Assembly (NCBI GenBank): GCA_020248265.1
Contig: JADCHX010000011.1
Span: 326,670-390,669, forward strand
Reading direction: 5' to 3'
DNA: 64,000 bases
Source of the DNA: Rhodocyclaceae bacterium
Lineage (GTDB): Bacteria; Pseudomonadota; Gammaproteobacteria; Burkholderiales; CAIKXV01
The translations under genes and the position numbers were made by a program. Under the pieces are notes generated by a model. It was not told where the DNA came from. It saw only the letters and a list, made by a program, of their open reading frames with translations, and did not search any database. Of this stretch, positions 43,625-53,761 are shown piece after piece; the stretch's first letter is position 1; every line of letters starts with the position of its first letter.

Positions 43625-45223
43625 GTGTCCGAAGCTGATTCCAAGCCGGCGCGGATTGGTCGTTTCCAGATCGTCCGTCAGCTCGGTCGCGGTGCGACCG
43701 CGACTGTCTATCTCGCCCACGATCCGCACCACGATCGTCAGGTCGCGCTGAAGGTCATCAAGTTCGGCGGCGAGCTGGAGCCGGGCGAGGCGCGGATCAA
43801 GCAGCACCGGCGGCTGCGCAAGCTGTTCCAGACCGAGGGCGCGGTGGCCGCGCGCCTCGACCATCCGAACATCGTCAAGGTTTACGACACGGTGGTCGAC
43901 CAGAACACCGCCCTGATGGCCATGGAGTATGTCGAGGGAGCGACCCTCGCCGAGTTCTGTACGTTCGACCGGTTGCTGCCGTTGCCCCGGGTCGTCGGCA
44001 TCATCTTCAAGTGCTGCCTTGCAATCGACTATGCGTACCGGCAGGGGGTCGTGCACCGGGACATCAAGCCCGCCAATATCATGGTCGGTCCCGACGACAA
44101 CCCGAAGATCATGGATTTCGGGCTGGCCCTGAACATGCAGAAGCAGTCCGAGCACGACTCCACCTTCGTGATGGGGGTCGGGTCTCCGGCCTACATGTCG
44201 CCGGAGCAGGTCAAGGGCTATGCCCTGAACCAGCAGACCGACCTGTACTCGCTCGGTGTCGTGCTTTTCATGATGCTCACCGGCCGGGTGCCTTTCCGCG
44301 CCAAGCACTACCCCGAACTGATCTACAAGATCATCAATTCCGACGCGCCGTCGGTAAGCGCGCTGAATCCGGTGATCCCGCCTGAACTCGACCCGATCGT
44401 GAAGCGGGCGCTCGAGAAGGACCTTTATTCCCGCTACAAGACCGGTGCCGATTTCGGCAAGGACCTCGCGGGCGCGCGCTACCAGCTGAAGGACGAAGAG
44501 ACGGAAAAGCTGAGCGACCGGTTCGAACTGCTGCGCTCGCTGCCGGTGTTCGCGCAGTTCGAACGCGTCGAGCTGTGGGAGGTGCTTCGTATCGCCACCT
44601 GGCATCACTTCGATGACGGCGCTGCCCTGATGGAGGAGGGTGACGAAACCCACACCTTCGGCGTGCTGATCGCCGGCGAGGTCGAGGTATCTCGCGACCG
44701 CCGCGTGCTCGCCCGCCTCGGGCCGGGCGAAGTGCTAGGCGAGATGGCCTTCCTGAATCAGACGCATCCGGTGCGTACGGCAACCGTCGTTGCCATGGGC
44801 GATGTCACGTTTCTCGAGGTCAATCTGGCCGCCTATGAAATCGCGTCCGAAGAGTGCAAGGAACACTTCCAGAGCGTGCTGATCGACGCGCTGATCCGCC
44901 GCCTGCACAGCGCTAACGCAGTGGTGAGCGAGCACTCGGCGCCGGCGCGTGCTCCGGTGCCCAGCATGATGAACCTCGAACTCGTGCCAGCCGATGGAAC
45001 AGGGGGCGATCTGGAGGCCATCGCCTGGCCTGGTCGCTCCTCCACTTCGGGTTATGGTTCAGCATCGGCATCCGCATCGAACAAGCCAGACCCGACCGGA
45101 AGTTTCGCCTCCGCTGCCAATTCCACGTTCGCCGGTGTGTCGCGCACGATGTTTTCGCATCAGACCTTCGAGCCGTCGGCCGCCGACTCTTCGTCCCGCA
45201 ACCGGACCGGCGGCGGTTCCTGA
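43625..45223 (+). CDS. Serine/threonine protein kinase with cyclic-nucleotide-binding domain
   Basis: The 532-residue protein has a Hanks-type kinase domain (about residues 13-290) with the Gly loop QLGRGATATVYLA, Lys 43 in VALKVIK, HRDIKPANIM (catalytic Asp 146) and DFGLA (Asp 164), followed by a cyclic-nucleotide-binding domain (about 305-430). The latter has GEVLGEMAFLNQTHPVRTATV, which keeps the Glu and Arg of a cAMP- or cGMP-binding cassette. So kinase activity may be set by a cyclic nucleotide. The last 100 residues are Ser/Ala-rich. It starts at GTG 43625, divergent from grpE, with a CATAAT -10-like hexamer at 43587. No membrane segment is evident. Confidence 0.92.
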   Translation: MSEADSKPARIGRFQIVRQLGRGATATVYLAHDPHHDRQVALKVIKFGGELEPGEARIKQHRRLRKLFQTEGAVAARLDHPNIVKVYDTVVDQNTALMAMEYVEGATLAEFCTFDRLLPLPRVVGIIFKCCLAIDYAYRQGVVHRDIKPANIMVGPDDNPKIMDFGLALNMQKQSEHDSTFVMGVGSPAYMSPEQVKGYALNQQTDLYSLGVVLFMMLTGRVPFRAKHYPELIYKIINSDAPSVSALNPVIPPELDPIVKRALEKDLYSRYKTGADFGKDLAGARYQLKDEETEKLSDRFELLRSLPVFAQFERVELWEVLRIATWHHFDDGAALMEEGDETHTFGVLIAGEVEVSRDRRVLARLGPGEVLGEMAFLNQTHPVRTATVVAMGDVTFLEVNLAAYEIASEECKEHFQSVLIDALIRRLHSANAVVSEHSAPARAPVPSMMNLELVPADGTGGDLEAIAWPGRSSTSGYGSASASASNKPDPTGSFASAANSTFAGVSRTMFSHQTFEPSAADSSSRNRTGGGS

Positions 45224-45276
45224 GCTACGCCGCGCGCAGACGCTCCAGCACTCGGCCGTAGCGACCGGGCCGTAGG

Positions 45277-46371
45277 TCAGTCGCGCGCGCCCAGCGCCAG
45301 CGCACGCTCGCGGGTCGCGTCGCTGGCCGCGGCTGCCGCTTTCGGATCGAGGCCGGTGTCGATCCAGCCCGCGAGGTGCGTTGTGACCAGGCCGGTCAGC
45401 GCATGTATCCAGTCGGGCCGATCGTTCAGGCACGGGATGCTGTGGTACTCCTTGCCGCCGGCATACAGGAAGCTGCTCTTGCCTTCGATGCCGATTTCTT
45501 CGAGCGTCTCGAGGCAGTCGGCGACGAAGCCGGGACACACGACATCCACCCGCCGGGTACCGGCGCGTCCGAGTTCTTCCAGCGTCTCTGACGTGTACGG
45601 CTTCAGCCATTCAGCCTGCCCGAAGCGGGACTGGAAGGTGACCCGGTACTTCTCGGGCGGTAGCCCGAGCGCCTCTGCCAGCAACCGGCCGGTCTTGTGG
45701 CATTCGCAGTGATACGGGTCGCCGCGGTCGAGCGCGAAACGCGGGATGCCGTGGAAGCTGATCACGAGCAGATCCGGCCGACCGTTCTCTGACCAGTAGC
45801 GCTGCACGTTGGTCTTGAGCGCCTGGATGTAGGCCGGGTCGTCATGGAAATGCTTGACGGTACGAAGTGCCGGCGGATTGCGCATCTTCTTCAGCACGTC
45901 GAACGTGGCATCGAACACCGTCGCGGTCGCGCTGGCCGAGTACTGCGGATACAAGGGCAGGACCAGGATGCGGTCGCATCCTTCGGCTGCCATTTCGAGT
46001 ATGCGCTGCTCGATCGAGGGCTTGCCGTAGCGCATCGCGAAGTCGACCGTCAGCGGTGTCTTGACCTGCTCGCCGAGGTAGCCCGCCAGCAGTTTCGCCT
46101 GCCGTTCGGTATACACGCGCAGCGGCGAACCCTCTGGTGTCCAGATCATCGCGTACTTCGCGGCGGACTTCTTCGGGCGCGTATTCAGGATGATCAGGTT
46201 GAGGATGGGCCACCAGATCAGCTTCGGTATCTCGATCACCCGGGGATCCGACAGGAACTGCTTGACGTACGGCCGGAACGCGCGCGCTGTCGGCGCGGCA
46301 GGAGTGCCGAGGTTCACGAGCAACACGCCGATGCGCGGTTGCGTGCCGTGGCGGTAGGCGACGGTACTCAC
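45277..46371 (-). CDS. hemH: Ferrochelatase HemH
   Basis: The 364-residue enzyme inserts ferrous iron into protoporphyrin IX, the last step of haem synthesis. Family landmarks are [42 protein letters not shown], the active-site His in ISFHGIP and the late [15 protein letters not shown]. The start is GTG 46371; the leader has little SD. The gene lies 53 bp from the convergent kinase gene and 81 bp downstream of hrcA, same strand, so hrcA-hemH may be one transcript. Confidence 0.97.
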   Translation of the reverse strand: MSTVAYRHGTQPRIGVLLVNLGTPAAPTARAFRPYVKQFLSDPRVIEIPKLIWWPILNLIILNTRPKKSAAKYAMIWTPEGSPLRVYTERQAKLLAGYLGEQVKTPLTVDFAMRYGKPSIEQRILEMAAEGCDRILVLPLYPQYSASATATVFDATFDVLKKMRNPPALRTVKHFHDDPAYIQALKTNVQRYWSENGRPDLLVISFHGIPRFALDRGDPYHCECHKTGRLLAEALGLPPEKYRVTFQSRFGQAEWLKPYTSETLEELGRAGTRRVDVVCPGFVADCLETLEEIGIEGKSSFLYAGGKEYHSIPCLNDRPDWIHALTGLVTTHLAGWIDTGLDPKAAAAASDATRERALALGARD

Positions 46372-46452
46372 GCTGCGTCCAGTGCCGTAAAGGAGGGGTG
46401 CCGACGCTCCGCGGCGCCGGCCACGCTCCCCGGACGCGCGCCGGGGCGGCGG

Positions 46453-47469
46453 TCAGCGATGACTGAGCGCACTGCCGATCAGCTTTGCAGTGATGTCGAC
46501 GATCGGGATCACCCGCTCGTACGCCATCCGGGTCGGCCCGATCACGCCGAGCGTGCCGACGACCTGGCCGTCCACTTCATAGGGTGCGGTGACGATGCTG
46601 CACTCGTCCAGCGGGGAGATGCCCGATTCGCCGCCGATGAATATCTGCACGCCTTGCGCATGCAGGCTGGTGTCGAGCAGGTGCAGCAGGGCGGTCTTGC
46701 GCTCGAACACGTTGAACAGTTCACGCAGGCGCCCCATGTCGGTGGACAGGTCGGGGATGCCCAGCAGGTTTCGCTCTCCCGAGACCACCAGGTCTTCCGG
46801 GCTGGTCATGGCTGCGCTGCCGACTTCGATCGCGGCGTTCATCAGCGCCGACACATCCTGTTTCAGCGCCACGAGTTCACCCTGCAGGCGAAGGCGGATC
46901 TGGTCGAACCCCGTACCGGCATAGTGCTGATTGACGAAATTCGATGCCTCGATCAGCTCGGTCGCGGAGTAGTCGCGCGCCGTGGTGAGGATGCGGTTGT
47001 GCACCTCGCCATCTGGCGCGACGACGATCAGCAGCACGCGCTTTTCGGACAGGCGCAGGAATTCGAGGTGACGGAAGGCCTGGTCCTGGCGACGCGGCGT
47101 CATCACCACGCCCGCGAACGCAGTGAGTTCGGACAGCATGTGCGAGGCCGAGGCGACCAGCCGACGCCGGCTGTCATTCTCCAGCTGGCCCTCGAGCTGG
47201 GTGATCTCGACCTGTTCGAGCGGCTTTACCCGCAGCAGCGTGTCGACGAAGAAGCGGTAGCCGCGGGCGGTCGGCACGCGTCCGGCCGAAGTGTGCGGGC
47301 TGGCGATGAAGCCCATCTCTTCGAGGTCGGCCATCACGTTGCGAATGCTCGCCGGCGACAGTTCGAGCCCGGAGTACTTGGAGAGCGTGCGCGAGCCCAC
47401 CGGGTCGCCGTCGGCGATGTATCGCTCGATAAGCGTCTTCAGCAGCAGTTGTGCACGATCGTTGAGCAT
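46453..47469 (-). CDS. hrcA: Heat-inducible transcription repressor HrcA
   Basis: The 338-residue repressor controls groE and dnaK-type genes through the CIRCE element. It has an N-terminal winged-helix domain ([37 protein letters not shown]) and the HrcA C-terminal domain with [20 protein letters not shown] and the GxExG-type segment IGGESGI. Start ATG 47469. I found no CIRCE element in the window, so its target here may be elsewhere (groESL). It is divergent from nadK. Confidence 0.96.
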   Translation of the reverse strand: MLNDRAQLLLKTLIERYIADGDPVGSRTLSKYSGLELSPASIRNVMADLEEMGFIASPHTSAGRVPTARGYRFFVDTLLRVKPLEQVEITQLEGQLENDSRRRLVASASHMLSELTAFAGVVMTPRRQDQAFRHLEFLRLSEKRVLLIVVAPDGEVHNRILTTARDYSATELIEASNFVNQHYAGTGFDQIRLRLQGELVALKQDVSALMNAAIEVGSAAMTSPEDLVVSGERNLLGIPDLSTDMGRLRELFNVFERKTALLHLLDTSLHAQGVQIFIGGESGISPLDECSIVTAPYEVDGQVVGTLGVIGPTRMAYERVIPIVDITAKLIGSALSHR

Positions 47470-47673
47470 GGCCTCATTCTACCCATCGGACACCGCTGCG
47501 GGGCAACCCTGCGGTTGCCCGGGCTGGCGGCGCCGTCCCCGATGGCCGGTGGCGTACGCCGGCTGCCGCACTTTCCAGCGTCGTTGTCGCCCTCTGCAGC
47601 CCTCTGCCGCCGGCCTTCCCGGTTCATCCGCCGATCCTGTTTCGGCACCGAACGTGTGTGTTCTAATCCGTCC

Positions 47674-48693
47674 ATGAACGAACCAGCCTACCGACCCGCG
47701 CCTCTCGGGGCAGACCAGCCGTCCGGCGCTGCGCCGCACGGCGGGGCCAGCGCCCGCGTCCTGCCCGGCGGCCGAGCCGCACTGCGTACGCCGTCGCGCA
47801 CCTTCGGTACCGTGGCCCTGATCGGCAAATACAAGAGCCCGCTCATCGCCGAGCCGCTCGCCGATCTGGCGAGGCACCTGGCCGCGCGCGGGGTCGAGGT
47901 TCTTATCGACCGGCTGACCGCGGCCCATGTCGGCGGCGACATGGCCGGCGCGCTCTCGCTGGAGGAAATCGGCCAGCGTGCCGGGCTGGCCGTGGTGCTC
48001 GGCGGCGACGGTACGATGCTGAACATCGCGCGCACGCTGGCGCCGTTTGGCGTGCCGCTGGTCGGCGTGAACCAGGGGCGCCTGGGTTTCCTCACCGACC
48101 TGTCGGTAGACCGCATGGCGGTTGCGCTCGATGCGATCCTCGATGGGCACTATCTTGCCGAGTCCCGCATGCTGCTCGAGGCGACGGTCGGCCCCGGCAG
48201 CGACGCGCTCGCCGCCGATGCCGGGGCCGTCGAAGCCCCCGCGACCGTGCTGGCGTTCAACGACGTCGTCATCAGCAAGGGCGAGCGCGGCGGCATGATC
48301 GAATTCGATGTTTCGGTCGATGGGCAGTACGTGACCAGCCTGCGCGCAGACGGCCTGATCATCGCCTCTCCGACCGGGTCTACCGCCTATGCACTGTCCT
48401 CGGGCGGCCCGATCGTGCATCCGTCGCTGTCGGTGATGAGCCTGGTGCCGATCTGTCCGCATACCCTGTCGAACCGGCCGATCATCGTGTCTGCCGGCTC
48501 GTCGATCGAGGTCAGGATGCACGCGGGCAGCGAAGCGGTGGTGCGTTTCGATAGCCATTCCGACGCGGCGATCTGCAGCGCCGACCGCCTGCAGGTGCGC
48601 CGTTCCGACCACGACGTCATGCTGCTGCATCCGAACGACTACGACTACTTCCACATGCTGCGCGAGAAGCTCAAGTGGAGCGAAACCCTGTAG
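47674..48693 (+). CDS. nadK: NAD kinase
   Basis: The 339-residue enzyme phosphorylates NAD to NADP. It has the GGDGT motif (LGGDGTMLNIARTLAP), NQGRLGFLTD, and NDVVISKGERGGMIEF, then PTGSTAYALSSGGPIV. Compared with E. coli NadK (292 residues) it has an N-terminal extension of about 45 residues, Pro/Gly-rich and probably disordered. Start ATG 47674 is the first in the frame after a long region without a good start; a start nearer the kinase core is possible. It ends 3 bp before the recN start. Confidence 0.95.
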   Translation: MNEPAYRPAPLGADQPSGAAPHGGASARVLPGGRAALRTPSRTFGTVALIGKYKSPLIAEPLADLARHLAARGVEVLIDRLTAAHVGGDMAGALSLEEIGQRAGLAVVLGGDGTMLNIARTLAPFGVPLVGVNQGRLGFLTDLSVDRMAVALDAILDGHYLAESRMLLEATVGPGSDALAADAGAVEAPATVLAFNDVVISKGERGGMIEFDVSVDGQYVTSLRADGLIIASPTGSTAYALSSGGPIVHPSLSVMSLVPICPHTLSNRPIIVSAGSSIEVRMHAGSEAVVRFDSHSDAAICSADRLQVRRSDHDVMLLHPNDYDYFHMLREKLKWSETL

Positions 48694-48695
48694 CG

Positions 48696-50552
48696 ATGGC
48701 GTCCCGTCCGGACAGCAGCCGGGCCGCCGCGCTGCGTGCGCTGGCGATCCGCGATTTCGTGATCGTCGATCGACTCGAGATCGAGTTCGACGCGGGCTTT
48801 TCCGCGTTGACAGGCGAGACCGGCGCGGGCAAGTCGATCCTGATCGATGCGCTCGGACTGCTGCTTGGCGGCCGGGCGGATCCGGGCGTGGTGCGTCCCG
48901 GTCGTGAGCGGGCCGAGCTGTCGGCCGAATTCGACATCGCGGGCGAACCGGGCGTTGCGGAATGGCTCGCGGCGCGTGAACTGTCGGATCCCGACGGGGA
49001 GGGCTGCCTGCTGCGGCGGGTGGTCGATGCCGGCGGCCGTTCGCGTGCGTACATCAACGGCCGCAGCGTCACGCTCGGACAGTTGCGCGAACTGGGCGAG
49101 CAGCTGGTCGACATCCACGGGCAGCATTCGCATCAGTCGCTGGCGCGGCCGGCCGAGCAGCGGGCGATCCTCGACGGCTTCGGTGGCCACCCCGACCTGC
49201 TGGCGCGGGCGGGCACCGCCTGGCAGGCGTGGCAGGCTGCCAGGCGCGCCCGCCAGGAGGCCGAGCGAGGGCAGGCCGAGCTGGCGCAGCGGCGCGAAGA
49301 ACTCGAATGGCAGACCGCACAGCTCGCGACGCTCGCGTTCGATGCCGGCGAATGGGAAGCGGTCAACCAGGAGCATGCGCGGCTGGGCAACGCGGCGGCG
49401 CTGATCGAGTCGGCGGAATACGCGCTCGCCGCGCTCGGCGATGGCGAGGGGTCCGCGCTTGTTCAGGTGTCGGCCGTGCTCGCGCGGCTGCGCGACAGTG
49501 CCAGCGTCGACCGCGAGGCCGAGGCTTCTCTCGAGCTGATGGCCGGGGCCGATGCGCAGCTCAAGGAAGCGGTGCGCGAACTGCGCCATTACCGCGACCG
49601 GCTCGACATCGATCCGGCGCGGCTGCGGGAACTCGACGCCCGCATCGAAGCCGTGCACGACGCCGCGCGCAAGTTCCGTGTCGCGCCGGCCGAACTGGGC
49701 CTGCTCCGCGTACGACTGGACGCTGAACTGCGCCAGCTCGACCGGGCCGCCGATCCGCGTGCGCTCGCCGCCGCGGAGGCTTCGGCCCGCACCGCCTACA
49801 AGGAGGCCGCCGCGCTGCTGACCCGGGCGCGGCAGCGCGTGGCGGCGCGTCTCGCCTCGGCCGTCACCGAGGCGATGCAGACGCTGGCGATGGCTGGCGG
49901 CCGGTTCGAGGTGGTGCTGCAGCCGGTCGGCGCTGCCGCGGGCCAGGGCCTGCCCGCCCAACCGGCAGCGCCGTCCGCTTCGCTGCAGCCGGCGTCCCGG
50001 GTTCGCGGCACCTCCGCCCCGGCGAAGGCCAAGAGCACGGTGTCCGCGACCGCGTCCGTGCCGGTCGATTCTCCGGGCAGCCCGCATGGCGACGAGACCG
50101 TCGAGTTCCGCGTATCCGCCAATCCGGGAATGCCGCCGGCGGCACTCGCCGCGGTGGCCTCCGGTGGTGAGCTGTCGCGGATCAGCCTTGCCCTGCGAAA
50201 GGTCACCAGCGCAGCCACGCACGTACCGCTGCTCGTGTTCGACGAGGTGGATGCCGGTATCGGCGGCGGGGTCGCCGAGATCGTCGGGCGCCTGCTGCGG
50301 GAACTGGGCCGTACGCACCAGGTGATGTGCGTGACCCACCTGCCGCAGGTCGCGGCCAGCGCGGCGCACCAGTACCAGGTGGCGAAGCGGGTGGTGGACG
50401 GGCAGACGGTCAGTCGCGTCGAGCCGCTGGACGCCGCCGCACGCGTCGACGAGATCGCCCGGATGCTCGGTGGCGTACGCATCACTGCCACCACGCGCCA
50501 GCACGCAGACGAACTCCTGCGCCAGGCGCGCGAGGACGCGGCCGCGGGTTGA
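48696..50552 (+). CDS. recN: DNA repair protein RecN
   Basis: RecN is an SMC-like ATPase that holds broken DNA ends. The 618-residue protein has the Walker A LTGETGAGKSILIDALGLLLGG, long coiled coils (about residues 160-390), and the C-terminal signature GGELSRISLALR with Walker B LLVFDEVDAGIGGGVAE and THLPQVAA. It is about 65 residues longer than E. coli RecN, because of a Pro/Ala/Ser-rich insertion at about residues 415-465. ATG 48696 is preferred; GTG 48675, within nadK, would add 7 residues. It is probably co-transcribed with nadK. Confidence 0.96.
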   Translation: MASRPDSSRAAALRALAIRDFVIVDRLEIEFDAGFSALTGETGAGKSILIDALGLLLGGRADPGVVRPGRERAELSAEFDIAGEPGVAEWLAARELSDPDGEGCLLRRVVDAGGRSRAYINGRSVTLGQLRELGEQLVDIHGQHSHQSLARPAEQRAILDGFGGHPDLLARAGTAWQAWQAARRARQEAERGQAELAQRREELEWQTAQLATLAFDAGEWEAVNQEHARLGNAAALIESAEYALAALGDGEGSALVQVSAVLARLRDSASVDREAEASLELMAGADAQLKEAVRELRHYRDRLDIDPARLRELDARIEAVHDAARKFRVAPAELGLLRVRLDAELRQLDRAADPRALAAAEASARTAYKEAAALLTRARQRVAARLASAVTEAMQTLAMAGGRFEVVLQPVGAAAGQGLPAQPAAPSASLQPASRVRGTSAPAKAKSTVSATASVPVDSPGSPHGDETVEFRVSANPGMPPAALAAVASGGELSRISLALRKVTSAATHVPLLVFDEVDAGIGGGVAEIVGRLLRELGRTHQVMCVTHLPQVAASAAHQYQVAKRVVDGQTVSRVEPLDAAARVDEIARMLGGVRITATTRQHADELLRQAREDAAAG

Positions 50553-50587
50553 TGCTGCCGTACTGCCGGGCCGTGCGTCCCGACGGC

Positions 50588-51022
50588 TTACGCCGGCTGG
50601 CTGCGGTGCGGGCAGTCCGGGGTGCGGCACTCCGCGTAGAGGTAGAGGGAGTGATCGACGATCGCGAAGCCGCGTTCCGCCGCGACCTTCTCCTGGCGCC
50701 GCTCGATCTGCGGGTCGTAGAACTCCTCGACCCGGCCGCACTGCAGGCAGACCAGGTGGTCGTGGTGGCCGTCCTGCTTGAGTTCGAACACGGCCCGCCC
50801 GCCTTCGAAGTGATGCCGTTCGAGCAGGCCCGCCTGTTCGAACTGGGTGAGGACGCGGTAGATCGTCGCCAGCCCGATATCGATGCCGTCTTTCGAGAGT
50901 TGCCGGTAGACCTCTTCGGCGGTCATATGCCGGACCTGGCTCGTCTCGAACAGGTTCAGGATGCGCAACCGCGGGGTCGTTACCTTGAGGCCGATCGTCT
51001 TCAGTTCCTGCGATTTGCCCAT
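50588..51022 (-). CDS. fur: Ferric uptake regulator Fur
   Basis: The 144-residue iron-dependent repressor has the winged-helix domain (LKVTTPRLRILNLFE, IGLATIYRVLTQFEQAGLL) and metal-binding segments HHDHLVCLQCGRVEEF and CRTPDC. In betaproteobacteria fur is commonly divergent from bamE (smpA), as here, with 94 bp between. A single Fur box is not clear there. Start ATG 51022. It converges on recN with a 35-bp gap. Confidence 0.97.
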   Translation of the reverse strand: MGKSQELKTIGLKVTTPRLRILNLFETSQVRHMTAEEVYRQLSKDGIDIGLATIYRVLTQFEQAGLLERHHFEGGRAVFELKQDGHHDHLVCLQCGRVEEFYDPQIERRQEKVAAERGFAIVDHSLYLYAECRTPDCPHRSQPA

Positions 51023-51116
51023 TAGACCATCTTCCGTGCGGTCGCATTACCAGGATAGGTATCATATACGACCTCGAATCCAGCGCCGGCGCGTCCCGCT
51101 TCGGCCAGCCCGCCCC

Positions 51117-51539
51117 ATGCCGTCCAGCCTCGTCATCGAATCGGTTTCGTCGCACCACCGCGGCGGCGGCAGTTCCTTTCGCCTGCTCGTGGCGGCGGGC
51201 GCCATCGCCCTCGGGCTCGCCGGCTGCAGCGTGCGCATGCCCACGCCGTACTCGCCGCCGCTGCAGCAGGGCAACGTCATCGAACAGGAATCGCTGTCGA
51301 AGCTCAAGCTGGGTATGACCCGTTCCCAGGTGAGGTTCCTGCTCGGCACGCCGCTGGTGGTCGACGTTTTTCGCAACGACCGCTGGGACTACGTCTATTT
51401 CCTCCGGCGCCAGGGACAGGCACCGCAGCAGCGGCGGGTCACGGTGATCTTCGATGGCGATCAGCTGGCGCGCATCGACGGTGACGTGGTTGCCGGTTCC
51501 GGTACGGTACCGCCGGCCCCGGCCGCACCCAACAGATGA
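51117..51539 (+). CDS. bamE: Outer membrane assembly factor BamE
   Basis: The 140-residue lipoprotein is part of the BAM complex that inserts beta-barrel proteins. It has a lipobox LGLAGC and the BamE fold with QESLSKLKLGMTRSQVRFLLGTP, then DRWDYVYFLRRQ. The start is ATG 51117, giving a long, partly hydrophilic signal region; a later start near the hydrophobic segment is possible. Its stop overlaps an upstream ATG of dapB (ATGA). Confidence 0.95.
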   Translation: MPSSLVIESVSSHHRGGGSSFRLLVAAGAIALGLAGCSVRMPTPYSPPLQQGNVIEQESLSKLKLGMTRSQVRFLLGTPLVVDVFRNDRWDYVYFLRRQGQAPQQRRVTVIFDGDQLARIDGDVVAGSGTVPPAPAAPNR

Positions 51540-51547
51540 GGCAGCAG

Positions 51548-52363
51548 ATGGACCGTACACTGAACGTGGTGATCGCCGGTGCATCCGGCAGGATGGGTCG
51601 TACCCTGATCGAGGCGGTCGCGCGCGCACCCCACCTGCGACTGCATGCCGCACTCGACCGTGCCGACAGTCCTTCGATCGGCCGCGACGCCGGCGACGGT
51701 GCCGGTGTGCACACTGGCGTGGTGATCGGCAGCGATGTCGCGCACGCCCTCGACGGTGCGCATGCCCTGGTCGACTTCACGCTGCCGGTTGCGACCCTTG
51801 CGCATCTCGATGCCTGCCGCGCTGCTGGCGTATCGATGGTGATTGGTACCACTGGGTTCGATGCGGCGGGGCGCGGCCGCCTCGCGCAGGCGGCTGGCGA
51901 AATCCCCCTGGTGTTCGCACCCAACATGAGCGTCGGCGTGAACGTGGCGTTCAAGCTGGTCGAGACCGCGGCGCGCATCCTGGGCGATGCCTACGACGTC
52001 GAGGTCTTCGAGATCCATCACCGGCACAAGATCGATGCCCCCTCGGGCACTGCGATGCGCCTGGGCGAGGTCGCGGCGGCTGCGCTCGGCCGCGACCTTG
52101 CGACCGACGCGGTACATGGCCGCGAGGGGGTGACCGGCGAGCGTACCGTGCGCGAGATCGGGTTCCACTCGGCGCGGGGCGGAGACATCGTCGGAGACCA
52201 TACCGTGTTCTTCGCCGGGGCCGGCGAGCGCCTCGAGATCACGCATCGTTCTTCCAGCCGCGCCAACTATGCGCTGGGCGCGCTGCGCGCCGTACGCTGG
52301 CTCGATGGGCGCGCGCCGGGGCTCTATGACATGCAGGACGTGCTCGGACTGCGCGGGCACTGA
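51548..52363 (+). CDS. dapB: 4-hydroxy-tetrahydrodipicolinate reductase DapB
   Basis: The 271-residue enzyme reduces the dihydrodipicolinate precursor in lysine and diaminopimelate synthesis. It has the nucleotide motif VVIAGASGRMGR, the catalytic EIHHRHKIDAPSGTA and the end YALGALRAVRWL. ATG 51548 has GAGG 6 bp upstream; ATG 51536 would overlap the bamE stop. It probably follows bamE in one transcript. Confidence 0.97.
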   Translation: MDRTLNVVIAGASGRMGRTLIEAVARAPHLRLHAALDRADSPSIGRDAGDGAGVHTGVVIGSDVAHALDGAHALVDFTLPVATLAHLDACRAAGVSMVIGTTGFDAAGRGRLAQAAGEIPLVFAPNMSVGVNVAFKLVETAARILGDAYDVEVFEIHHRHKIDAPSGTAMRLGEVAAAALGRDLATDAVHGREGVTGERTVREIGFHSARGGDIVGDHTVFFAGAGERLEITHRSSSRANYALGALRAVRWLDGRAPGLYDMQDVLGLRGH

Positions 52364-52403
52364 GGCGGTTCCCCCGGCGGTAGGCGAAGGGCGGCCGTTC
52401 GCG

Positions 52404-52612
52404 TATAATTCGCGAAATATTCTGCGGGACGGCGTGAGAATGTCCGGGTGTTTCCCGCCGGACGTGCACGTGCCAGTCCCGCTTGCCATGTATACGGCCC
52501 AGAGGGCCACGTCAGCGGGCTGTTCGCACCCATCCGCATGCTGCCCCCGGGCCGCAAGCAGCGGTGCGCGCTCCGGAGCGTGCCCGCCGTCCAAGTCTGG
52601 AGAGGTTCTGTC
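52404..52612 (+). promoter_or_regulatory. carAB promoter and long leader
   Basis: A perfect TATAAT (52404-52409) without a good -35 lies 204 bp before carA, so the leader would be about 195 nt. It contains hairpins, for example GTCCGG (52442-52447) with CCGGAC (52458-52463), and GGCCC-AGA-GGGCC (52496-52508). No reading frame in it looks convincing. Control by arginine or pyrimidine through this leader is likely, but not shown. Confidence 0.45.
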
Positions 52613-53761
52613 GTGTCAACCCGTCCGCCCGCCATGCTCGCGCTTGCCGACGGAACGATTTTCCACGGTGTGTCGATCGGTGCACCGGTCGAATCGATCG
52701 GGGAAGTCGTGTTCAACACGTCGATGTCAGGCTATCAGGAAATCCTGACCGACCCGTCGTACGCTGGTCAGATCGTCACCCTGACCTGCCCCCACATCGG
52801 CAACGTCGGCATCAACCCGGAAGACATGGAGTCCGCGAGCGTCTTTGCTGCCGGACTGATCGTCCGTGACCTGTCGATGGTCGCGAGCAACTTTCGCTCG
52901 ACGCAATCGCTGACGGCCTGTCTCGAGGCAGCCGGCGTGCCCGGCATCGCCGAGATCGACACCCGGAAGCTCACCCGCATCCTGCGCGAGAAGGGAGCAC
53001 AGGGCGGCTGCCTGGTCGCCGCAGCGGCCCCGGCTGCCACGCTCGACGCCGGCCGCGCGGTCGCGGCGGCACGCGGGTTCAGTGGCCTCGCCGGGATGGA
53101 TCTCGCGAAGGATGTCACCTGCGCCGCCCCGTATGCCTGGACCGAGGGTGTATGGGCACTCGGCAGCGGCCATTCGACACCGCCCGATCCACGATTCCAC
53201 GTGGTGGCCTACGATTTCGGGGTCAAGCGCAACATTCTGCGCATGCTGGCTTCGCGCGCCTGCCGCCTTACCGTCGTGCCTGCGCAGACGCCGGCAGCCG
53301 ACGTGCTGGCCATGAAGCCCGATGGGGTGTTCCTGTCCAATGGCCCCGGAGATCCGGAACCCTGCGGCTACGCGATCGCCGCGATCCGCACGCTGCTCGA
53401 CCATGAAGTGCCGCTGTTCGGCATCTGCCTCGGTCACCAGCTGCTCGGCCTCGCCAGTGGCGCGAAGACTCGCAAGATGAAGTTCGGCCACCACGGGGCG
53501 AACCATCCGGTACAGGACCTCGACACGAAACGCGTGATGATCACCAGCCAGAATCACGGCTTTCAGGTCGATGCCGATACCTTGCCGTCCACCGCGCGCG
53601 TCACGCACGTGTCGTTGTTCGACGGCAGCCTGCAGGGTTTCGAGCGTACCGACCGTCCGGCGTTCTGCTTCCAGGGGCACCCGGAAGCGAGCCCCGGGCC
53701 GCATGACGTCGACTACCTGTTCGACCGGTTCATCCGCCTGATGGAGGTGCGCGGTGCCTAA
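52613..53761 (+). CDS. carA: Carbamoyl-phosphate synthase small subunit
   Basis: The 382-residue subunit hydrolyses glutamine and sends ammonia to CarB for carbamoyl phosphate, needed for arginine and pyrimidines. It has the N-terminal domain with [13 protein letters not shown], and the glutamine amidotransferase domain with the catalytic Cys in [15 protein letters not shown] and the His/Glu in [11 protein letters not shown]. The start is GTG 52613 behind GGAGAGG. It overlaps carB by 8 bp. Confidence 0.98.
   Translation: MSTRPPAMLALADGTIFHGVSIGAPVESIGEVVFNTSMSGYQEILTDPSYAGQIVTLTCPHIGNVGINPEDMESASVFAAGLIVRDLSMVASNFRSTQSLTACLEAAGVPGIAEIDTRKLTRILREKGAQGGCLVAAAAPAATLDAGRAVAAARGFSGLAGMDLAKDVTCAAPYAWTEGVWALGSGHSTPPDPRFHVVAYDFGVKRNILRMLASRACRLTVVPAQTPAADVLAMKPDGVFLSNGPGDPEPCGYAIAAIRTLLDHEVPLFGICLGHQLLGLASGAKTRKMKFGHHGANHPVQDLDTKRVMITSQNHGFQVDADTLPSTARVTHVSLFDGSLQGFERTDRPAFCFQGHPEASPGPHDVDYLFDRFIRLMEVRGA

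Noticed and set aside
46372-47673. CIRCE element near hrcA or elsewhere in the window
   Set aside because: I looked for TTAGCACTC and its complement around hrcA, dnaK and grpE and did not find them.
51023-51116. Fur box between fur and bamE
   Set aside because: The AT-rich patch around GGTATCATATACG has too few matches to the Fur consensus to call.
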